This document shows positions 27,687-35,626 of a stretch of 64,000 nt of DNA, in pieces. The position numbers and the translations under genes were made by a program. How positions within the stretch are numbered: the first letter of the stretch is position 1; every line of letters begins with the position of its first letter. Source of the DNA: JAHDVS01 sp964370985 (GTDB taxonomy: Bacteria; Actinomycetota; Thermoleophilia; Gaiellales; Gaiellaceae); assembly GCA_964370985.1 (NCBI GenBank), contig CAYJLE010000014.1, forward strand, positions 6,179 to 70,178, in the 5' to 3' direction. The notes below the pieces were generated by a model. That model searched no databases and had not been told where the DNA came from. It saw only the letters and a list, made by a program, of their open reading frames with translations.

Positions 27687-28495
27687 GCTGCTCCTCCCGT
27701 CGCGCGCTCCCGGGCGACGGCGAGCGCCCGCCTGCCGAGCACGGCGGCGAGCTCGCGCCGGTACCCGGCGGAGGCGTGGATGTCTCCCGCCGGCTCGATC
27801 GCGGCGTCCCAGTCGGCCGGGTCGTCGGACTCGACCAGCACCGGCGTGGGCCCGAGCGCGACGAAGCAGAGCCTCGAGTGCCCGCCGGCGACGATCGCCG
27901 CGACTCCGGCGAGCGGGTAGTCGCCGTGGCGCCGGCTGAGCTCGAGATAGGCTGAGCCGGCCTCCGCGCGCAGCGCGGGAAAGTAGACCTCGGTGAGGAT
28001 CTCGTCCGGCTCGAGCGAGGTCGTGAAGTGGAAGCGGAAGAGATCGTCCGCGTCGATCCGCCGCTCGCCGCGCGGGCCGCGCACGGTGACGTGCCCGCCG
28101 AGCACGCGCAGCACCGCCGGCAGCTCGGCGGCCGGGTCGGCATGCGCGATCGTCCCACCCACGGTGCCGCGGTTCCGGATCACGGCGTGAGCGACGCAGC
28201 GCTGCGCTTCGTGGACGAGCGGGCAGAGCCGGGCCACGTCCGCCGACCGCTCGAGCTCCCTCTGGCGCGTCATCGCGCCGACCGCGATCCCTTCCTCCCC
28301 CGCCCGGACATAGGCGAGCTCCCCCACACGGCGCAGGTCGATGAGCGCGGTCGGGCGGGCGAAGCGCAGGTTGAGGAGCGGGATCAGGCTCTGCCCGCCG
28401 GCCAGGATCGAGGCCTCCGGGCCGAGCTCGGCCCGGAGGCGTACGGCCTCGTCGAGCGTCGCCGGGGCGTGATAGTCGAAGGGGGGCGGTTTCAC
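27683..28495 (-). CDS. Molybdenum hydroxylase, FAD-binding subunit
   Basis: A 270-residue FAD subunit (CoxM-like). FDYHAPATLDEAV at the start, LAGGQSLIPLLNLRFARP near residues 31-48 (FAD pyrophosphate binding) and RNRGTVGGTIAHADPAAELP near residues 107-126 are the two FAD motifs of the family; the CO dehydrogenase FAD-domain C-terminal part follows. It begins with GTG at 28495 and is first in an operon running through to the propeller gene at 21376. A shared regulatory element lies directly upstream. Confidence 0.93.
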   Translation of the reverse strand: MKPPPFDYHAPATLDEAVRLRAELGPEASILAGGQSLIPLLNLRFARPTALIDLRRVGELAYVRAGEEGIAVGAMTRQRELERSADVARLCPLVHEAQRCVAHAVIRNRGTVGGTIAHADPAAELPAVLRVLGGHVTVRGPRGERRIDADDLFRFHFTTSLEPDEILTEVYFPALRAEAGSAYLELSRRHGDYPLAGVAAIVAGGHSRLCFVALGPTPVLVESDDPADWDAAIEPAGDIHASAGYRRELAAVLGRRALAVARERATGGAA

Positions 28496-28502
28496 AGAAG
28501 TG

Positions 28503-28522
28503 GCCTTGTCAGTGAGCCAATT
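28503..28522 (-). promoter_or_regulatory. Putative operator shared with the site at 32522
   Basis: On the minus strand this reads TTGGCTCACTGACAAGGCC, ending 9 nt before the GTG of the FAD subunit. The region before the CaiB gene at 32510 reads TTGGATCACTGGCTAGGCC. They agree at 16 of 19 positions, so a common regulator is likely; the FadR-type protein at 33817 is one candidate. Confidence 0.5.
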
Positions 28523-28585
28523 TTAGGATGCCGGCACAGGCGCGTCAACGACTCACTCAACAGGGTAGACGTCATCACGGGACCG

Positions 28586-29572
28586 TCAGGTGTCCTGCTG
28601 GGCGGTGCCCGACGCCGGTTCGGGGACGACGACCTCGCCGCCGCGGAGCAGCTTGAGGCGGCGCACGATCTCGCGGTCACGGGCGCGGCGGAAGTCGTCC
28701 GGGTCGCGCCGCGACCAGTCGTAGAAGCCCTTCCCGGCTCGCATCCCGGTCTCGCCGCGACGGCGAAGCTCGCCGATCGGGCCGGCGTCCGGGTCGACGT
28801 CGCGGGAGAGGTCGGGCCAGACCTGCTTCGCCATCTCGCCCATCAGCTCGAGCCCCGCAAGGTCGGCGTGCTCGAACGTGCCCATCACGGGCAGGCGATG
28901 GGCGAAGCCGTACTTGAGCACCGTGTCGCACGTCTCCGGCGTCACGTCGCCGCGTCGCACGAGGTAGGCGAACTCGCGCAGGAGAGCCTGCTGGAGGCGA
29001 CTCCAGACGAAGCCGGGAATGTCCGCGCAGAGGGCCGGCATCTTGCCGGTGCGGCGGAGCAGCGCCGAGACCGCCGCGACCGCCTCCTCGCCGGTGCGCT
29101 TCCCGGGCACGACCTCGACGAGCATCATCAGGTGGGCGGGCTGCGCGTAGTGGGCGACCACGAACCGCTCCGGTCGGGCCAGCGGCTCGGCGAGCGCGGT
29201 CGGGCTGAGTGACGAGGTCGTGCTCGAGAGCACCGCATCGTGAGGAGCCTCGGCCTCGACGGCCGCAAGCAGCGTCCTCTTCAGCTCGAGTTGCTCGGCG
29301 ACCGCCTCGATCGCGATCTCGACGCCGTCGAGCGCCCGTGGCCGGTCGGTCGTCGACTCGACGCGCTCGAGCGCGGCCCCGGCCTCCGCCTCCGTCGCGA
29401 GCCCCTCCGCGGCCACGAAGAGAGCGCCCGCGCGGAGGCGCGCGCGCGCTGCGTCGAGTCCCTCCTCGCGACGGCCCCACAGGCGCACGGTCTCCCCACC
29501 GAGGGCGAGGCTGAGGGCGATGTCGGCTCCCATCACTCCGGAGCCGAGCACGGCCTGCGGCCGTCCGCTCAT
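28586..29572 (-). CDS. 3-hydroxyacyl-CoA dehydrogenase family protein
   Basis: A 328-residue NAD-dependent dehydrogenase. The Rossmann motif is VLGSGVMGADIA (residues 8-19). The NAD-domain block DGVEIAIEAVAEQLELK and the catalytic-region TSSLSPTALA and RFVVAHYAQPAH follow; the usual HFFNPxH motif is AHYAQPAH, with the second His kept. The C-terminal domain includes PGFVWSRLQQALLREFAYL and ends GKGFYDW, standard for the family. The ATG overlaps the MBL stop (ATGA). It would oxidise the hydroxyacyl-CoA made by the neighbouring crotonase. Confidence 0.88.
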   Translation of the reverse strand: MSGRPQAVLGSGVMGADIALSLALGGETVRLWGRREEGLDAARARLRAGALFVAAEGLATEAEAGAALERVESTTDRPRALDGVEIAIEAVAEQLELKRTLLAAVEAEAPHDAVLSSTTSSLSPTALAEPLARPERFVVAHYAQPAHLMMLVEVVPGKRTGEEAVAAVSALLRRTGKMPALCADIPGFVWSRLQQALLREFAYLVRRGDVTPETCDTVLKYGFAHRLPVMGTFEHADLAGLELMGEMAKQVWPDLSRDVDPDAGPIGELRRRGETGMRAGKGFYDWSRRDPDDFRRARDREIVRRLKLLRGGEVVVPEPASGTAQQDT

Positions 29573-30531
29573 GTCGCTGCCCCGAACGCGTGGAATCGAG
29601 CCGTCCGCTCCCAGCCGCTTCCCGCGCGACCGACCACGCCCTGGCGCTCGAGGTCGCGCAGGTGGCCGTCGATCGTGATCAGCGCCCGCCACTCTCGGAG
29701 CTTTCCCAGCCGCTCCGTCACGACGTCGCGGATGCGCGCCAGGTCGGCGCCCGGAACCTCCTGCACGGCCTCGACGATCGCCTGCTCGATCTGCCGGGTG
29801 CGGTCGAGGCACTCGCCCGCCCAGGCGATCACCTCGTCGCGCCCGCACGGCTCGGCGTGGCCGGAGAGAACCGCCTGCACGTCGTGGTCGCGGGCGAGCT
29901 GCATGATCCGCCTGCAGGTCGCGCGCGTGTGGTGCGGCTCCTCGTAGAGGAACAGCACGGGCACGTGGGTGGGCATCAGCGCGTCGCCGAAGACGAGCGT
30001 GCCGCTCGAGCGCTCGAGGAAGCCGATCTCGCCGAGCGAGTGGCCGTGTAGCTCGATCACCTCGAGCTCGACGCCCCCGCCGAGGTTGACGACGTTGCCG
30101 TCCACGAGGTGGAGATGGACCGGTGCCTCCTCCACCTCCATCCAGTCGAGGTACTCGGGCTTCGGGTCGAAGACGGGCTCCGCGTCGGGGAAGCGCAGCA
30201 CCATCTGCTCGGCGCCGAGCCGGTGATCCTCGATCCACGCGGCCCGGCGCGGATGGGCGCCCACGAGCGCGCCCGACTCGCCCACCACCCGAGCGTTGTT
30301 GCCGATGTGGTCCATGTGCTCGTGGGTGTTGAGCAGGAGGTCGACACGGCTCATCGCGATGCCGAGCTCGTCGAATGCCTCCTCGAGCTGGTCGAAGGCC
30401 CAGACGAGCCCGGTGTCGATGAGCGCGACACGGTCGGCCCCCTCGACGATGTGAACGGTCACCGAGACGTTCGACTGGTCGCCCTTGAGCTGCATGTTCA
30501 GGGTCGAGATGGGGCCGTGCCTCCACAACAT
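29569..30531 (-). CDS. MBL-fold metallo-hydrolase
   Basis: A 320-residue metallo-beta-lactamase-fold protein with a canonical HEHMDH motif (His70, His72, Asp74, His75), a later ELHGHSLGEIGF His and FGDAL Asp, and LSGHAEP. A winged-helix-like C-terminal tail follows, as in the MBL protein at 3537. In a CoA-transferase/crotonase operon it may act as a thioesterase or lactonase, but this is inferred from context. ATG start at 30531, 15 nt downstream of the crotonase gene. Confidence 0.85.
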   Translation of the reverse strand: MLWRHGPISTLNMQLKGDQSNVSVTVHIVEGADRVALIDTGLVWAFDQLEEAFDELGIAMSRVDLLLNTHEHMDHIGNNARVVGESGALVGAHPRRAAWIEDHRLGAEQMVLRFPDAEPVFDPKPEYLDWMEVEEAPVHLHLVDGNVVNLGGGVELEVIELHGHSLGEIGFLERSSGTLVFGDALMPTHVPVLFLYEEPHHTRATCRRIMQLARDHDVQAVLSGHAEPCGRDEVIAWAGECLDRTRQIEQAIVEAVQEVPGADLARIRDVVTERLGKLREWRALITIDGHLRDLERQGVVGRAGSGWERTARFHAFGAAT

Positions 30532-30546
30532 GGGCGTCTCCTCGGG

Positions 30547-31335
30547 TCAGCGCCCGCCGAAGCGAGGCTCGCGCTTCTCGAGGAAGGCGCGGATGCCCTC
30601 GCGGGCGTCATCGGTCGCGTACAGGCTCGAGAGCACGCGCTGCTCGAGCGAGAGCGCGGCTGCAAGGGGTGCCTGGATGCCGTCGTCGATCAGGCGCTTG
30701 GCTTCGCGGACGGCGAGCGGCGCTCCGGCCGCGAGCCGCTCGGCGAGCTCGAGCGCCGCTGCCATCAGCCCCTCGGGCTCGGTGACCGCGACGACGAGCC
30801 CGCGCCGCTCGGCCTCGTCGGGGCGCATGAACCGCCCCGTGAGAACGAGCTCCTTCGCGGCCCTCGTCCCGATCGCGCGCGGCAGCCGCTGGGTGCCGCC
30901 GCCGCCGGGGAGTAGCCCGAGCTTCGCCTCGGGCAGCCCGAAGCGGGCGGCAGTCGAGGCGACGATCAGATCGCAGGCAAGCGCGACCTCGAAGCCACCA
31001 CCGAGCGCGTAGCCGTTGACGGCGGCGATCGTCGGCTGCGGTAGCGCCCCGAGCGCGTCGAACGTGCGGCGCGAGAGGCGCTGGTAGTCGTCGAACGCGG
31101 CCTGCGTGACGCCGTCGTACTCGCCGATGTCGGCGCCCGCGATGAAGCCCTTTCCCGTCCCGGTGAGGACGAGAGCACGCACCGATCCGTCGCGAGCGAG
31201 CCCGGCGAGGTAGCGCTCGAGGGCCTCGACCATTCCGCGCGACAGCGCCCCGAGCGCCTCCTCGCGCTGGACGCGCAGAACGGCGACCGAGTCCCGGCGA
31301 TCCTCGACGAGACCCGGGTGGGGCCCGTCGCTCAT
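30547..31335 (-). CDS. Enoyl-CoA hydratase family protein
   Basis: A 262-residue crotonase with both catalytic positions of classical hydratases: the first Glu in GLPEAKLGLLPGGGGTQRLP and the second in AAKELVLTG. The oxyanion block NGYALGGGFEVALACD lies near residue 109. Unlike the two crotonases at 10993 and 17003 it lacks the TPWxxRNRLDY block, so it is a more ordinary 2-enoyl-CoA hydratase. ATG overlaps the CaiB stop (ATGA). With the 3-hydroxyacyl-CoA dehydrogenase two genes on, it forms a hydration-oxidation pair. Confidence 0.9.
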   Translation of the reverse strand: MSDGPHPGLVEDRRDSVAVLRVQREEALGALSRGMVEALERYLAGLARDGSVRALVLTGTGKGFIAGADIGEYDGVTQAAFDDYQRLSRRTFDALGALPQPTIAAVNGYALGGGFEVALACDLIVASTAARFGLPEAKLGLLPGGGGTQRLPRAIGTRAAKELVLTGRFMRPDEAERRGLVVAVTEPEGLMAAALELAERLAAGAPLAVREAKRLIDDGIQAPLAAALSLEQRVLSSLYATDDAREGIRAFLEKREPRFGGR

Positions 31336-32510
31336 CCGAGCACGCCGGTTTCGCGTAGGGCCGCCAGCTCGCCCGGCTCGAGCACCTCGGAGAAGACCTC
31401 GTCGGTGTGCTCGCCGACGAGCGGCGGCGCGAGACGGAGTTGCCAGGGCGTCTCCGAGAGGGTGATCGGGCACCCGATCAGCTCGAGCTCGCCAGCTCGC
31501 GGGTGCTCGATCCTGCACACGAGCTCCGACTCCTCGGCCCGCAACTCGTCGACCGCCTCCTTCGTCGTCCGCACGCGGGAGCACCAGACCCCCGCCGGGA
31601 CGAGTCGCGCGAGCCATTCCTCGGTGGTTGCCCGCTCGAAGACAGGGTCGAGGCGACGCTTGACGTCGTCGCGGTCCGCCCACGCGTCGAGCCCCGCGAG
31701 GCCCGGGTCGCCCACGAGCGGCGCGAGCGTCTCCAGCGGGGTCATGGAGAGCGCGAGCCACCCGTCGCGGGTGCGGTAGATCCCGAACGGAGCCGAGAGC
31801 CAGGGCTGGGCGATGCCGGCCTCGGAGCGAACGGCGTCCGTCCCCTGGTTGACGATCGCCGAGATCTCCTGGCACTGGACGGACATCGCGGTCGAGAACA
31901 GGTCGACCTCGACACGCTGCCCGACTCCGTGGCGCTCGCGCGCCACGAGCGCGGCGAGGATCCCGAGCGCGAGCGTCAGCGCGGTCGTCGCGTCGCAGAT
32001 CGAGGAGCCGGCGACCGTCGGCGGGTCACCTCTGCGCCCGGCGTTGAACGCGATCCCCGACATGGCCTGGATCAGCAGATCCTGACCGGGGCGGTTCTCG
32101 CGTGCGAAGCGCGTCCGCTGGCCCCAACCGGAGCCGCAGGCGAAGATCACGTCCGGCCGGACGCGGCGGAAGTCCTCGTGCCCGAGACCGAGCCGGTCCA
32201 TCACCCCCGGTCGGAAGTTCTCCGCCACGACGTCGCACGTCGCGCCGAGGCGCAGGATCGCCGCGCGTCCAGCCTCGCTCTTCAGGTCGACCGTGACGGA
32301 GCGCTTGTTGCGGTTCATCGCGTGGAACGCGGCCGAGTCCCCGGCGACGAGCTGCCCCATGAACTCGAGCCCGCGCTCCCACTCCCCGGTGACCGGCTTC
32401 TCCACCTTGATCACGTCTGCGCCGAGATCGCCGAGGAACTGGGTCGCGTACGGGCCCAGCATCATCTGGGTGAAGTCGAGCACGCGGATTCCGTCGAGGG
32501 CCGTACGCAT
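31332..32510 (-). CDS. CaiB/BaiF-type class III CoA-transferase
   Basis: A 392-residue family III CoA-transferase: LDGIRVLDFTQMMLGPYATQ start, GADVIKVEKPVTGEW, NRNKRSVTVDLKSEAG, NFRPGVMDRLG and APFGIYRTRDGWLALSM. It differs from the other two CaiB proteins of the window (FTQMMLGPYATQFLG rather than LTLAxAGPAATQRL), so it forms a separate lineage. First gene of a coupled set: CaiB, crotonase, MBL, hydroxyacyl-CoA dehydrogenase. A palindrome lies just upstream. Confidence 0.9.
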   Translation of the reverse strand: MRTALDGIRVLDFTQMMLGPYATQFLGDLGADVIKVEKPVTGEWERGLEFMGQLVAGDSAAFHAMNRNKRSVTVDLKSEAGRAAILRLGATCDVVAENFRPGVMDRLGLGHEDFRRVRPDVIFACGSGWGQRTRFARENRPGQDLLIQAMSGIAFNAGRRGDPPTVAGSSICDATTALTLALGILAALVARERHGVGQRVEVDLFSTAMSVQCQEISAIVNQGTDAVRSEAGIAQPWLSAPFGIYRTRDGWLALSMTPLETLAPLVGDPGLAGLDAWADRDDVKRRLDPVFERATTEEWLARLVPAGVWCSRVRTTKEAVDELRAEESELVCRIEHPRAGELELIGCPITLSETPWQLRLAPPLVGEHTDEVFSEVLEPGELAALRETGVLG

Positions 32511-32521
32511 GCGGGTCAGCT

Positions 32522-32544
32522 ACTGGCCTAGCCAGTGATCCAAT
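32522..32544 (-). promoter_or_regulatory. Palindrome and shared operator before CaiB
   Basis: ACTGGC-CTA-GCCAGT (32522-32536) is a perfect inverted repeat with 6-bp arms and lies inside the element TTGGATCACTGGCTAGGCC (minus strand) that is also found at 28503. Confidence 0.5.
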
Positions 32545-32560
32545 CGCGGAGACTAGCGGC

Positions 32561-33745
32561 TCAGGTCCGGGATGTCGAGAGTCGCCCCTCGCGGGCGGGG
32601 CGGTGCTCGCGGTAGAGCCGCTCGAGCGCCGAGGCGATCACCCGGGCGGGTGCCCCGGCGCCGAGGCGCTCGGCGAGGAGGTTGCCCGCCGCCTCCTGGA
32701 AACCCGGCCACCAGGCGTCGCGGGGCCGCACCCAGGGCGACTCGATCGTCCGCCGGGTGCCGCTGAAGAAGCCGCCGACCTGAGCGTCGAGCGCCGGATC
32801 GAGCCACGCGGCCCGGCTCGCGGGCTGGCCGCCCGCGGGGAACACGACCTCCGCCTGCGCGCGCGGCCCGCAGACCCAGGCCGCAAACGCCGCGGCCTCC
32901 CCGGCCCGGACGCTCTCGGCGGACACGGCGAGGCCGGCGCCGCCGAGGATCGAGCCCGTGGGACCGTGCCCGGCCGACGGGATGTCGAGAAAGCGCAGCC
33001 GCTGCCGGCCCGCAGGCTGCGGCCGCGCGTAGTTCGTGTAGCCGAAGACGAGCGGCACGTAGACGATCTCTTCCGCCGCGGTCATCCGCTCGAGCAACGC
33101 GGGCGGGTTCTCGTGGAGCGAGGCCGGGTGCAGGAGCGGCACCAGGTCGGCGAGCGTCGCCACCGCTCGCTCGCCCGTGATCGGGTCGAGGAAGAGCGTC
33201 GGCCCGGCCGCAGCCGCGACCCCCGAGTTGGCGCAGATCGTGAGCAGAGAGCAGATCGCATCCGTCGGGTAGAGGGGCAGCGCGACCCGACCGGGCCGGG
33301 AGCTGGCCAGCTCGAGCACCTCGCGCCAGGTCGCCGGGGCCGGGCAGCCGATCTCCTCGAGGAGGTCATCGCGCGCCGCGGCGACCTGGCAGGCCGCGTC
33401 GACCGCGAGCGCCCACTGGCTGCCCGCGTACGCGTAGGCGTCGTGGCTCCCCCCGACCGAGTCGGCGGCGAGCGCCTCGAGGTCGGCGGCGTCGAGCAGC
33501 CGCTCGAGCGGGGCGAGGCACCCGAGCTCGGCCGCCCTGCCGACGAAGGGGTGATCGATGACGAGCAGGTCGTAGCGCCCGGTCAGCTCCGCGATCGGCT
33601 GGTCGTTGAACGCGGCGAGCGGCCTGGTATCCCACTCGATCGCCGCCGACCCGCTCAGCCCGGACCAGGCGGCCGAGGCGGCGCGCATCGGCGCCGCGCA
33701 ACGCTCGTGATCCCACGCGATCCCCCGCAGTGCGCCCCCTCCCAT
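32561..33745 (-). CDS. Solute-binding-protein homologue lacking a signal peptide
   Basis: About 394 residues resembling family-1 extracellular solute-binding proteins: LRGIAWDHERCAAPM start, YDLLVIDHPFVGRA near residue 58, then typical Ala-rich lobes with FLDPITGERAVATLADLV and PAGGQPASRAAWLDP. The N-terminus has no hydrophobic segment, lipobox or twin arginine, so the protein should stay in the cytosol. I recall such signal-less relatives next to CoA-transferase and crotonase genes, as here. It may bind a substrate or CoA ester as an enzyme or sensor. The ATG at 33745 is chosen over an earlier start because the upstream residues show no family pattern. Confidence 0.7.
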   Translation of the reverse strand: MGGGALRGIAWDHERCAAPMRAASAAWSGLSGSAAIEWDTRPLAAFNDQPIAELTGRYDLLVIDHPFVGRAAELGCLAPLERLLDAADLEALAADSVGGSHDAYAYAGSQWALAVDAACQVAAARDDLLEEIGCPAPATWREVLELASSRPGRVALPLYPTDAICSLLTICANSGVAAAAGPTLFLDPITGERAVATLADLVPLLHPASLHENPPALLERMTAAEEIVYVPLVFGYTNYARPQPAGRQRLRFLDIPSAGHGPTGSILGGAGLAVSAESVRAGEAAAFAAWVCGPRAQAEVVFPAGGQPASRAAWLDPALDAQVGGFFSGTRRTIESPWVRPRDAWWPGFQEAAGNLLAERLGAGAPARVIASALERLYREHRPAREGRLSTSRT

Positions 33746-33816
33746 CGGCGCAAGTATTCCCGGCCGTGCCCGCACAGCCGCGGGAGAACCGTCGACAGGC
33801 GCTGTACGATGCCGCC

Positions 33817-34620
33817 ATGGAGGGAGGCGACCTCCCCGAGATCGTGGGCCTGCGCGACGCGGCCCCGAGCCGCGCGTGCGACCTCGTCGTCGACCAGTTG
33901 CGCGCCCTGATCGTGGAGGGCCGGGTCGAGCCGGGCAGCCGGCTGCCGGCCGAACGCGACCTCGCCCTGCGCTTCCAGACGAGCCGGGCGACGATCAGCC
34001 AGGCGCTGCGGATCCTGGCGGCGCTCGGCCTCGTCGAGATCCACCGTGGCAGCGGCGTGTACGTATCGCCCCACCCCGACCGGTTGCTCACCCACTCGCT
34101 CGAGCTGATCCTCGCGCTCGACCGGCCGAGCATGATCCGGCTGTGCGAGGTGCGCGGCTGGCTCGAGGTGGCCGCGATCGCCAGGGCGGCCGAGATCGCG
34201 ACACCGGCCGACATGGAGGCGATCCGCGCCGAGCTCGACCGCCTCGCCTCGGAGCGCCGGTCGGTCGAGCGCTGGCTTGCCCACGACACCGAGTTTCACA
34301 GGGCGATCCTCCGCGCAACCGGGAACATGATCGCGCTGTCGATGGTCTCGAGCGTGCTCGAGCTGATGGCCTCGGCCCGGGTGCGCGAGTACCGGGAAGC
34401 CGGCACCGCCCCCGACTGGTTTCGCGACGAGTGGGAGGGCGTGGTCACGATCCACATGCGCATCACCGACGCCATCGCCGCCCACGACGTCACGGCCGCC
34501 CGCGAGGCCGCCGAGGAGCACCAGGCGCGTCTCGCACACTTCGTCGCGGAGATCGACCCGTGGGCCGAGGCCGCGCCCCGCCCGCGGGCCGCGGCCCGGC
34601 GGGCGAGCGGTACGCGCTGA
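33817..34620 (+). CDS. GntR-family regulator, FadR/FCD subfamily
   Basis: A 267-residue regulator. The winged helix spans LPAERDLALRFQTSRATISQALRILAALGLVEIHRGSGVYV near residues 48-88, and the FCD domain follows, with the metal-site-like pattern HDTEFHRAILRATGN and HxxxxDAIxxxD. It is divergent from the signal-less binding-protein homologue with 71 bp between starts, so autoregulation and control of the 33745-28586 cluster are likely. The ATG at 33817 has no clear Shine-Dalgarno; an in-frame start further upstream exists but would invade the opposite gene. Confidence 0.87.
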   Translation: MEGGDLPEIVGLRDAAPSRACDLVVDQLRALIVEGRVEPGSRLPAERDLALRFQTSRATISQALRILAALGLVEIHRGSGVYVSPHPDRLLTHSLELILALDRPSMIRLCEVRGWLEVAAIARAAEIATPADMEAIRAELDRLASERRSVERWLAHDTEFHRAILRATGNMIALSMVSSVLELMASARVREYREAGTAPDWFRDEWEGVVTIHMRITDAIAAHDVTAAREAAEEHQARLAHFVAEIDPWAEAAPRPRAAARRASGTR

Positions 34621-34641
34621 AGCCGGTCGGGTCGCCGTGGG

Positions 34642-35559
34642 TCAGGCGATGTACGGGCGCAGGACTTCGCGCGCGAGGTGGAAGCCCTGGATCACCTTCT
34701 CCTCGGAGCCCTCGAACCTGCGGTCCTCGTGCTCGATGATCACGGGCCCGTCGTACCCGATCGCGTAGAGGGCGGCGAAGAAGCGATCCCAGCGCACCTC
34801 GCCGAGGCCCGGCAGCCGCGGCACCTGCCAGCCGATCCCGAGCGACATCACACCGTGCTCGTAGAGCCCGTCACGGCGCACCTCGAGGTCCTTCGCGTGT
34901 ACGTGGAAGATGCGATCCGCGAACTCGTAGATCGCCCGCTCGTAGTCGATCATCTGCCAGACGAGGTGACTCGGGTCGAAGTTGATGCCAAAGCTCTGCG
35001 ACGGGACGATCCCGAACAGCTCCCGCCAGATCGCGGGCGAGTACGCGAGATTGACGCCTCCCGGCCACTCGTCGAGCGAGAAGAGCATCGGGCAGTTCTC
35101 GATCGCGACCTTCACGCCCACGGATTCGGCCTCGGCGACGATCGGCGGCCACACTCGCTCGAACTCCGCCATGTTCTCCGGATGAGTCCGGGTCTGGTCA
35201 CGGCCGACGAACGTGTTGACCACGGGCACGCCGAGCTTCGCGGCCGCGCGGATCACCTTGCGCGTGTGCTCGTTGACGGCCGCCCGGTGCTCGGGATCCG
35301 GGTGGAGGTTGTTCGGGTAGTAGCCGAGCCCGGAGATCTCGATCCCCACCCCCGCCAGCATCGCCGTGATCTCCGCCGCTCCCGCGTCGTCGAGCACGTC
35401 GACGTCGATGTGGGTGACGCCCGCGTAGCGGCGGGCGTCACCGGACGCCCGGGGCCAGCAGCAGACCTCGAGCGCGGAGAACCCGTTCTCGCTTGCCCAG
35501 CGCGCCACCCGCTCGAGCGGCCAGTCGCCGAACGGAACCGTGATGAATCCGAGCTTCAT
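34642..35559 (-). CDS. Sugar phosphate isomerase/epimerase family TIM-barrel protein
   Basis: A 305-residue xylose-isomerase-like TIM barrel. Metal and substrate blocks: IENCPMLF near residue 154, FGINFDPSHLVWQMIDY near residue 190, RIFHVHAKDLEV near residue 218 and PVIIEHEDRRFEG near residue 270. GAGGAGG precedes the ATG. It is the last gene of the importer B operon, so it probably acts on the imported sugar or its oxidised form. It is related to the isomerase at 46248 (shared INFDPSH or FNFDPSH and HAKD patterns). Confidence 0.87.
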   Translation of the reverse strand: MKLGFITVPFGDWPLERVARWASENGFSALEVCCWPRASGDARRYAGVTHIDVDVLDDAGAAEITAMLAGVGIEISGLGYYPNNLHPDPEHRAAVNEHTRKVIRAAAKLGVPVVNTFVGRDQTRTHPENMAEFERVWPPIVAEAESVGVKVAIENCPMLFSLDEWPGGVNLAYSPAIWRELFGIVPSQSFGINFDPSHLVWQMIDYERAIYEFADRIFHVHAKDLEVRRDGLYEHGVMSLGIGWQVPRLPGLGEVRWDRFFAALYAIGYDGPVIIEHEDRRFEGSEEKVIQGFHLAREVLRPYIA

Positions 35560-35626
35560 CGTCGTCCTCCTCGCGCGAGTTCCTCCATGCGTGCCCTCGA
35601 GCCGGCCAGGGGCGACGGGCGCCCGC

